Part shown: positions 8,646 through 17,000 of the stretch, one piece after another
Position numbering within the stretch: the stretch's first letter is position 1
How the letters are laid out: the number at the start of each line of letters is the position of its first letter
Program-made: the position numbers and the translations under genes
NCBI RefSeq assembly: GCF_024054195.1
Contig: NZ_JAMXLB010000001.1
Location: 248,001-312,000, forward strand
Source of the DNA: Flavobacterium sp. NRK F7
GTDB taxonomy: Bacteria; Bacteroidota; Bacteroidia; Flavobacteriales; Flavobacteriaceae
Length of the DNA stretch: 64,000 nt
Reading direction: 5' to 3'
The notes under the pieces: generated by a model
What the model was told of the DNA's origin: nothing
The model's input: only the letters and a program-made list of their open reading frames with translations
Databases searched by the model: none

Positions 8646-11558
8646 TTATTTAATAATAGGTATTAAAAGAATAACCTTCGTTCCTTGAATTTCATTATTT
8701 TCGTTCAACACATCTTCTATGGTTACTCCAATTTTTTTTTCTTTTCCAAAGTTTAATAATTCCAATCGATTTTGATTCGCTTGTGTTGCAAAAGAAAGGT
8801 GCTTTTTTTGTCTCAATTGAGTTGCTTTCTCTCTACCAATTCCATTGTCTATTATTACACATTGCAACATTTGTTCTTCTAGCAACATCCTGAATGTTAC
8901 ACGCAACTTTCGATCCTCTTTTTTGTGTAATAATCCATGTTTAATAGCATTTTCAACATAAGGCTGAATAAGCATGGTAGGTATTTTAATTTCTTCATTT
9001 ACATCGCCAATAGCAATAACATAAGTAAACTTCTCTTCGAACCTAAGTTTTTCAAGCTCTAAATAAATATTTAAGCATTCAATTTCCTCTTTTAATGAGA
9101 TATATCCTTTCGAACTATGATTTAAATAGGCTCGAATTAAATCGGCAAATTTTGCCAAATAAGAGCTCGCTAAATGTTTTTGATTTAAAACAATATATTC
9201 TTGTATAGAATTTAAAGCATTAAAAATAAAATGTGGATTCATTTGTGACTTTAAGTTTTCTAACTTTAAAACTGCCAATTCACTTTCAAATTTTGCATTT
9301 CGTAAAGCGAGCTCCTTCTCTTTCTCTTGAATTGCTAATTTATTTCTATAAAAAACAATGATTATTCCGAAAATAAATAAAAAAACAAGCAAAACAAACC
9401 ACCATCTTTTCCAATAGGGAAGGTTAATTTGAAAGCTAATTTTTTTTGACATAAAATATTTATGATTGCCATTTTTAGCTCTAATCTCAAAAACATAAGA
9501 ATTGGAAGGAAGGCTATTAAAATTAATAAAATTGATATTCTTTTCAATAGGTATCCATTGGTCATTTAAGCCTAACAATCGGTATTCATATTGCAATTCT
9601 TCATCGGGAAAATAACCATTGGTATGAAAACTAATTTTAATTCGATTACTATCATAAGGTAAATTATAATTCTCTTGAACCAAAGTCTCTTTTTCATTAA
9701 TCGTTACCGATTTAAAATAGATCTCATTTGGATAATAGGTTTTCGGTTGAATATTCTTTTCAATTTCTAAAATAGCTTCTTGACTTACTAAAAGAATGTT
9801 TTGATCATTAACAATCAAACCTTTTGCATTTCCCATATTTGCATCATCGTTCAATAAAGATGGTTTAAATTTTTTGGAAACAGCATCAAAAAGTTGAATT
9901 CCTTTATCGGTCACAATCCATATAGCATTCTTATCGGACTTTAACTCTTGAATTACTACCGATTTCAATCCGTTACTCGTGTCTATTTTATGAATAAACT
10001 TACCGTCTTTATAACCTAATATTCCTTCAGAAAAAGTTGCTATCCAGACCACTCCATCAGAGGTGGCACAGATTTCTTTAGCAGTAATGCTTTTGTTGTT
10101 ATATGTTAAAATTTTCGAAGTAAAATCACTCTCATAAACAATAAGATTGTCTACATAAGAAACATATATTTTTTTATTGTTTTCATCATAAAAAGAACGA
10201 TACGCTCTGCTAAAGTTTAATTCATTTTGCTTTTTGATTCTGTTATTTTCTAAATAAAATACCGTTGCTCTGTCAAAACCAGAGTAAACAATTCCATTAG
10301 AATTGCCTATTTGTTGTAAATCTTTCGCATTATGTAAATAATCCAGTGTTATGATTTTTTTAGTTTGTAAAGAATAGCTATAAAAACCACCTTCTGTACT
10401 TATTAAAAGTGCATTTTCATTTTTTAAAAATAAAAGAGTAGCAATTTTTCTCGTTTTTTCAACTACTACTTTATCTTTTTTACCCTCTTTCAAGTCTATA
10501 AAAAACAGATTCCCTTTGGTTGTACCAATAGCAATTTGAGTGGGTGCTATCTTTTCTACAGTTGAAATAGCTTCTCCATCTACAATATTCTCATAGGATT
10601 TAATTTGCAAATTAGGCACTATAAAAACGCCATTATTTAATGTTGAAACCCAAACTGTTCTATTTTTATCTAAGATACTTTTAGTAATAAAATCGTTCTT
10701 AAAAAAAACGTTTTTTAATTGTGCTCTATCATTATCAACATCAATAATTACTATCCCGTTCGAAGTACAAAACCAAACCTCTTCTTTGTTTTCTGAAATA
10801 GTAACAATTCTATTATTTTGCAATTCTTTGGGAATTGCAATAGCTTTTAAATGATTTTCAACAATTTCAAAAAAATAGTTTTTATTATGAAGGTTGTCAT
10901 AGAGTAAAAGGTAGGATTTGCTTTTAAAATTGAAAAACTTAGGAAAAATGTTACTCCCAAAAAAGGGTAGGTTTACTTTCTTTTTTTCTACATTATTTGA
11001 TTTGTTTATAGTAAACATCGTGTCGTCAGCTGTAAAATAAATAGCTTCTTCGAATAAAAATGGAGCTCTTATAATTGGAAACTTTGTAGAAATGGGTAAA
11101 GTAATCTTTTGGCGAACCTTTGTCTGTAAATCAACTGAAAAAATAATTGAATTGGAAAAAATAAATAAAGTATTATCTAAAAAAAAGAACTCAGATAATT
11201 CTCCTTTCAATTCATTTTTTAAATCTAAAAAGAGTTCCAATGTATTGTTTTGTACATAAAAAAACTGACCTGATATATTATTACACCAAAGTTGTCCGTT
11301 TTTATCTAATTTTAAACCAAAAACAGAAAGACCTCTTTTATCTACATGATGATACGATGCATATTCTTTTCCATCAAAACGATACAAACCTTTGTCAGCA
11401 GCAAGCCAAACAAAACCTTCATTATCTTCTAAAATATCGTAAAACTCAACGTCTGGCAAGCCCTCTTTCTCACTCAATTTAATAGCAATAGGGTCTTGAG
11501 CAAACAAAATGTTCACCACAAAATAAAACAAAAAGCTATATCTTACAATTGTTTTCAA
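8646..11558 (-). CDS. Two-component propeller sensor histidine kinase, LytS type
   Basis: This 970-residue protein has an N-terminal signal peptide (MKTIVRYSFLFYFVVNILFA). A long periplasmic region of beta-propeller repeats (motifs such as EDNEGFVWLAADKGLYRFDG) is followed by a Y_Y_Y domain. A membrane helix lies at about residues 718-737, then a short coiled coil and a LytS-type kinase core whose phospho-acceptor His is in NPHFIFNALNSIQEY (from residue 774). The ATP-binding motifs VENAIKHG and DNGIGR follow. It resembles the periplasmic part of Bacteroidota polysaccharide-sensing kinases, but without the fused AraC regulator of true hybrids. The LytTR regulator follows 9 nt later. A -7 box ends only 5 nt before the ATG, suggesting a leaderless transcript. 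Confidence 0.9.
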   Translation of the reverse strand: MKTIVRYSFLFYFVVNILFAQDPIAIKLSEKEGLPDVEFYDILEDNEGFVWLAADKGLYRFDGKEYASYHHVDKRGLSVFGLKLDKNGQLWCNNISGQFFYVQNNTLELFLDLKNELKGELSEFFFLDNTLFIFSNSIIFSVDLQTKVRQKITLPISTKFPIIRAPFLFEEAIYFTADDTMFTINKSNNVEKKKVNLPFFGSNIFPKFFNFKSKSYLLLYDNLHNKNYFFEIVENHLKAIAIPKELQNNRIVTISENKEEVWFCTSNGIVIIDVDNDRAQLKNVFFKNDFITKSILDKNRTVWVSTLNNGVFIVPNLQIKSYENIVDGEAISTVEKIAPTQIAIGTTKGNLFFIDLKEGKKDKVVVEKTRKIATLLFLKNENALLISTEGGFYSYSLQTKKIITLDYLHNAKDLQQIGNSNGIVYSGFDRATVFYLENNRIKKQNELNFSRAYRSFYDENNKKIYVSYVDNLIVYESDFTSKILTYNNKSITAKEICATSDGVVWIATFSEGILGYKDGKFIHKIDTSNGLKSVVIQELKSDKNAIWIVTDKGIQLFDAVSKKFKPSLLNDDANMGNAKGLIVNDQNILLVSQEAILEIEKNIQPKTYYPNEIYFKSVTINEKETLVQENYNLPYDSNRIKISFHTNGYFPDEELQYEYRLLGLNDQWIPIEKNINFINFNSLPSNSYVFEIRAKNGNHKYFMSKKISFQINLPYWKRWWFVLLVFLFIFGIIIVFYRNKLAIQEKEKELALRNAKFESELAVLKLENLKSQMNPHFIFNALNSIQEYIVLNQKHLASSYLAKFADLIRAYLNHSSKGYISLKEEIECLNIYLELEKLRFEEKFTYVIAIGDVNEEIKIPTMLIQPYVENAIKHGLLHKKEDRKLRVTFRMLLEEQMLQCVIIDNGIGREKATQLRQKKHLSFATQANQNRLELLNFGKEKKIGVTIEDVLNENNEIQGTKVILLIPIIK

Positions 11559-11563
11559 GTAAT

Positions 11564-11630
11564 CAAAAATAGCACTTTGATATGAAATTTTAGTGTGCTA
11601 TTTCTGAAAAGGGGTTTTGGCTTTCTAAAT
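11564..11630 (-). promoter_or_regulatory. Direct-repeat activator element and -7 box of the kinase-regulator operon
   Basis: Minus-strand half-sites TTAGAAAG and TCAGAAAT are spaced by 21 bp (plus-strand TTTCT cores at 11622 and 11601). The -7 box TATTTTTG (11571-11564) begins 30 nt beyond the proximal core, the same distance as at the LamG gene. No -33 TTG is visible. The box ends 5 nt before the kinase ATG at 11558. The element abuts the stop codon of pbpC. Confidence 0.6.
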
Positions 11631-14008
11631 TAATCCTTCTCTATGGTGATTTTTCTTTTTATTTCTGTACCAAATTCATCCACAACGGTAATAATATACG
11701 TTCCAGTAGTGGCCATTATCTGCTTTTCATGAAACGTTTTTGTAGTTCCTAAAAAAGTATCATTCAAGTACCAAAATAGTTCCGTATCAGGATTCGAATG
11801 TGCTACTTTTAAAATTACGGGTTGCGTTTTCCCTTCAAAGTTTTTGGTTAAAATAATTTTACTATTAGGATTTGGGTATATAAAATCCATTTTCTTATCC
11901 ATTGACACCTCAGCACAATCAGACCGAAATGGAGGAAGTGAAACATAATTTGCATGCTTGCTTTTGTAATACCATTCTATAACTGGCGGCAAAACAAACC
12001 AAGATTTTGCGACTATAGCGTCTACCTTTTCACAAGAACTATTCACTCGAAATTGCTCGGTGCTATCTAAATGAACCAATTTATGATACGGACAATTCTC
12101 GGTCTTTTTTTCATTTTTTGGAATCCATTGTAGTTGTGCAATACAATTTTCTTGTGCCAAATAGCCTGATTGCTTGCATACTTTTTTCTCTTCTAAATCA
12201 TTATACGGTATGGTAAACCAATTGGCTTTAGGAAACAAACGAAAGACATCAAACAAAATAGGTGCAGCACTTTCCACTCCTGTTAAAAGCGGTCGACCTT
12301 CCCCAGTCGCATTTCCTACCCAAACCCCTACTACATAATCTTGAGTAACTCCAACAGCCCAAGCATCTCTTCCTCCAAAGCTTGTTCCAGTTTTCCAAGC
12401 TAACTCAATAGAAGAGTCATAAAATCGCCAGGCTTCATCCCCTTGCGGTCGATTTACCTCTTTCATTGCATTAAAGGTATGCCAAATTGCTCCTGCGCTA
12501 AAGACATTTTTTTGCTTTTTAGAAGGTCCAAAATCGATTTTCACTGCACTATTGTAATTCAAATTAGCCAACTCATTTATTCGAAATTCATCTTGAGTTT
12601 TAGTGTAATGAGTAAGCGTACTCGACATATAAGAATAGGAACGACATAAATCCCAAAGATTCGTTTCAGCTCCTCCTAAAATTAAAGAAAGTCCGTAATT
12701 AGAAGGATGACGATTTACATCACGTAATTTTAATTTTTGCAATTGCTCATAAAATTTTGTTACCGAATAATCTTGTAGCATCAACACTGCTGGAATATTT
12801 AAAGAACGGGCTAAAGCTCTATTGGCAGCTACGGCTCCATCATAAGATAAGTCATAATTTTGTGGTGTATATCCAGAAATTTGGGTTGGAATATCAGGGA
12901 TTAAAGTAAATGGTAAAATCTCTCCTTCATCTAACATGGAAGCATATAAAAAGGGTTTCAGAATGCTTCCTGTACTTCGTGGTGCTTCAATAATATCGAC
13001 ATCTTTTTGATGGGCAACGTCTGTGGGACTATTACCAACATAAGAAATAATATTCCGTGTTTTTACTTCCACCACTAAAACAGCAATATTATATACTTGA
13101 TTTTGTTTATACAAATTATAATATTGACCCACAATATCATTTACGCGTTCTTGTACACCTAATTGGATTGTTGTTTTAAGCTTTTTTCCGTGGTGTTCTT
13201 TTGCTATTTTTTGTAATAAGTGGGGTGCAATTTGGGGAACCGCAAATGGTTTTTGAGGCAATTCTTCTAACAAAGACAACTCATAAGTTTCTTGATCAAT
13301 GGTTCTATTTTCTACTAATTTTTTTAATAAGCGATTTCTTTTTAGTAACAGTTTTTGTTGATTCTTTCCTGGATAAATCAAACTAGGAGCATTTGGCAAA
13401 ACGGCTAAAGTAGCTGCTTCTGCCCAAGATAATTGATGGGGTTGCAACCCAAAATACCGCCATGAAGCCATTTCTAGACCAACTACATTACTCCCAAAAG
13501 GTGCATGAGCTGCATATAACTGCAAAATCTTATCTTTAGAATAGCGAAACTCCAATCGGGTAGCTAAGATAATTTCTATAAATTTTTCAAAATACGATCT
13601 TTTTTTACCATCTCTATGCAAACGAATGACTTGTTGCGTTAAAGTACTTCCACCTCTAACTACTTTATTGGCTTTTCGATTTGCTTTAAAAGCGTGGTAC
13701 ATTGAAATGGGATTAAACCCAAAATGATTATAAAAATGTTGATCTTCGAATGCAATAATGCAGGCTTTAAATTTAGTTGGAACACTATCACTTTCAGGAA
13801 ATCTCCATTGACCATCATCTGCAATTTTTGCACCTATAAATTGACCTTCTTCACTTTCAATAACGGTTGTGTAGTTCGCGTCAAAAAGAACTTTGGGTAA
13901 ACAAAAATAATAAACAACCACAAGAAGTGTTCCTATGGTTGTTTTAAAAGGATGTTTTTTTAGAAACCGAATTGGTTTTTGTATTATTCTTTTACGATAT
14001 TGATCCAC
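11630..14008 (-). CDS. pbpC: Penicillin-binding protein 1C (bifunctional transglycosylase/transpeptidase)
   Basis: This 792-residue protein has an N-terminal membrane anchor at about residues 22-42. A GT51 glycosyltransferase domain follows (EDQHFYNHFG, then RGGSTLTQQ). A transpeptidase domain has SILK around residue 347 as the SxxK nucleophile motif, SLN as SxN, and KTGTSFGGRDAW. The C-terminal domain is typical of PBP1C. The start overlaps the end of the alpha-2-macroglobulin gene by 25 nt. That pairing is widely conserved, because the macroglobulin is thought to protect a periplasm in which PBP1C repairs peptidoglycan. The domains are intact. Confidence 0.95.
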   Translation of the reverse strand: MDQYRKRIIQKPIRFLKKHPFKTTIGTLLVVVYYFCLPKVLFDANYTTVIESEEGQFIGAKIADDGQWRFPESDSVPTKFKACIIAFEDQHFYNHFGFNPISMYHAFKANRKANKVVRGGSTLTQQVIRLHRDGKKRSYFEKFIEIILATRLEFRYSKDKILQLYAAHAPFGSNVVGLEMASWRYFGLQPHQLSWAEAATLAVLPNAPSLIYPGKNQQKLLLKRNRLLKKLVENRTIDQETYELSLLEELPQKPFAVPQIAPHLLQKIAKEHHGKKLKTTIQLGVQERVNDIVGQYYNLYKQNQVYNIAVLVVEVKTRNIISYVGNSPTDVAHQKDVDIIEAPRSTGSILKPFLYASMLDEGEILPFTLIPDIPTQISGYTPQNYDLSYDGAVAANRALARSLNIPAVLMLQDYSVTKFYEQLQKLKLRDVNRHPSNYGLSLILGGAETNLWDLCRSYSYMSSTLTHYTKTQDEFRINELANLNYNSAVKIDFGPSKKQKNVFSAGAIWHTFNAMKEVNRPQGDEAWRFYDSSIELAWKTGTSFGGRDAWAVGVTQDYVVGVWVGNATGEGRPLLTGVESAAPILFDVFRLFPKANWFTIPYNDLEEKKVCKQSGYLAQENCIAQLQWIPKNEKKTENCPYHKLVHLDSTEQFRVNSSCEKVDAIVAKSWFVLPPVIEWYYKSKHANYVSLPPFRSDCAEVSMDKKMDFIYPNPNSKIILTKNFEGKTQPVILKVAHSNPDTELFWYLNDTFLGTTKTFHEKQIMATTGTYIITVVDEFGTEIKRKITIEKD

Positions 14009-17000
14009 TGTCCTTTGTTTCTCACAATATAATTATCATCATACATCGCTTCACACTGAATTCCAGGTAAATAATAGGTTCCTAAGAAAGAAGCATTTAA
14101 TAAAACGGTAAACGTTTTAGATTCATTTATACCTAAATTAAAATAGAAATTGGTTCTATCATCTCTAATATCGATGTAATCCGCTTTATTTTCTGTTTCA
14201 CTTCCAAAGTCAGTATAACGAGAATTCATGATTTCAAATCCTGAAGGTACAATTTGCGTTAAAGCAATGTTGTTTATCCTTTCTGAACTATTATTTCTAA
14301 TGGTAACCTGACCTATAATTTCTGTTCCTTGCCCAACCGCATTAAAGTTAATAGCTCCACCGGCTTTATTTCTGTAAGAAACCGCAGCTGTTAAGTTCTT
14401 TTGAATTTCCTTCTCTTCGCCGATTGGTAAAACGCCGCTATTTAAAACTCTTACATACAGCGTACCATTATTGTTGTTTTTAACCGAAACACTATATTTC
14501 CCTTTATTTACTAAAAGAGCCTTATCAACAACTGATTTTTGTGTCGCTAAATTTTCAGATTTTCCACCAAAATTAATCCCTACATTTACTCCTTTTTCAC
14601 CATTTTTTACTGCAAATTTAGACATAGCATAAAGCGAATAAGCTGTGGTTTGTGTACTCATATATTGGTTAGAGGAAAGATTTTTAGCTAATACATTGGC
14701 CAATTCAAAAGCTTTTGTCTTATTATCCATTAACAGATAGGTTTCTAACAACATGGCTCTACTTCTATCTTCCGAACCATAATAGTAATAATAACTTCTT
14801 GGATTATACTCGAAAGAACCTATAGACCCAATTAGTTTTTGAGCCGCTGCTTTTTGACCTACAATTGCATAGCAGGCTGCTAAACGCAATTTAGATTCGT
14901 CAGAAATTCCAACTGTTTCTCTTAATCTATTCATAGAACCTAAATCGGCTGAACCTGCTAAAGCTAAAGTGTATAAACGATAGGCTTGTGCAAAATCATT
15001 ATAATAACTCGCATTGTATCTCCATTGCTTGGCTTGTCGTTGTTGATAGGATAGCCATTTTTGTTTGAAACCAGAAGGCAATACATATCCTTTTTTCTCC
15101 GCTTCAATCATAAAATGACCAGCATAAGAAGTTCCCCAATCATCAGGTGTACCTTCACCTTGCCAATAGGCAAGGCCTCCATTGGAAACCTGGAATCTAC
15201 CTAACCTTTGAATTCCCTGATTCACGTTATATTGTATTTTTTGTTTGCGTGCCTCATCAATAGCTACTACATCCGCTAAATACAATTGCGGAAACACACT
15301 TGATGTGGTTTGCTCAACACAACCATGTGGATATTGAATGAGATATTTTAACCTTCTATTAAAATCGATGGTTGGAAACGACGAAATTTCAACCCTAGCA
15401 TTATTTGTACCTACCACTCCAAAAGTTTCCCAGGTTATTGATTTTGTTGTATTCGGTTCCAAAACCATATCAACAAAATCAGTACTTTCAGGATTAGGAT
15501 TAACAATATCTACTTCCACAGGAAATGAAGCCTTCTCTGAACCAGAAGTTGCCACCACTTCTATTTTACCAATACCTGTTACGTCACCCACTTCTAAGTT
15601 AAAATACACCATTTTTTCATCTGGAGAACTAAAACTCACTTGTTGTTTTGCGGATTCTAAAATTCGAATACCGTTATTGGTCTTCACTTGAACCGTTACA
15701 TTTTTTACATTCTTTTCCATTGCAAAAACGGTCACTGGTAAGGTAATTTTTTCGTTAGGCGAAATTTTTCTTGGTACGGAGGCTAAAACCATTAAAGGAC
15801 TTCTAACGGGTGTTGTTTTTTCAGTACTACCATAAGCATTCGCAGTAATATCTCCAGCTACGACCATTGTACGAACGGATCCTACATAATTTGGCATTTC
15901 AAATGCATGTGATTTTGTTTCTCCTTTTTCCAATTTAAAAGGTCCCAAATAAATTACAACAGGTTTAAATCTGTTGGCTTTTTTAGCTTTTCCACCTCCT
16001 AAATCTTCATCACCACCAATACTGAAAATTTGATTTATTTTTCCACCATAAGCACCAATTACATCATCATAGACATCCCAAGTCTTCACTCCTAAAGCTT
16101 GTTTAGAATAGAATTTATCCCAAGCATTTGGCGTTTTAAATCGGGTTAGATCCAATAATCCTTCGTCTACTATAGCAACAGTATAGGTCATTTGTTTTCC
16201 GTTTTTCTCACTAACTTTCAAAGTTGCTTTTTGTTCAGGACGTAAAACATCTGGCAGCACTACTTGAGGTTCCAAAATGGTGTTTTTATCTACAACTTCA
16301 ATAGGAACAATACCATACATACGAATTGGAGTATCATTAGCCGTTGAGGCATGTGGTTTCAATAACGTAATATGAACGTAAACATTAGGAGCCATTTCTG
16401 GAGTAACTGGGATTTCCACTTTAGTTTCTCCTTTTGTAGTGGTTGTCCACAACGTTTGCACCACTTTAGAGCCGTTTTCAAGAGAAATTAAAGCTCTACC
16501 GCCTTCGCTTGATGGAAAAGAAATCATCGCTTTTTCACCAACTGCATATTTTTCTTTGTCAGATGCAAAAACTAGCATATTTGCTGTTGCTCCATCACCA
16601 GATTTTGTCTTTCCAGACCAATAAGGCCAATCTATTAGTTCTGTAGTACTTGTTGCGTGACCATCATTAGGATCTACTACACGAATTAAATATCTTCCCC
16701 AGTCACCTTCTGGAACCAAGAATTGAAAACTTCCTTTTCCACTGCTGTTCGTTGAAATGGTAAAGTTCTTATATGCTGTAGTTACATTATCCGAATTATA
16801 ACGCGATAAATTATCGCTGCCACTATTCCACCACCATCTCCATTCAACTTTATATACTCTAACTTCTAATTTTTTAACCGCTTTAGGTTTACCGTTTTCA
16901 GACAGTGTTACTACTTCAAAACGGTTCGTCTTATCCGTTTCTAACATACCGTATTTATTGGTTTCAGGACTTTTTAAACCTACATAAGTTTCGTAGGGAG

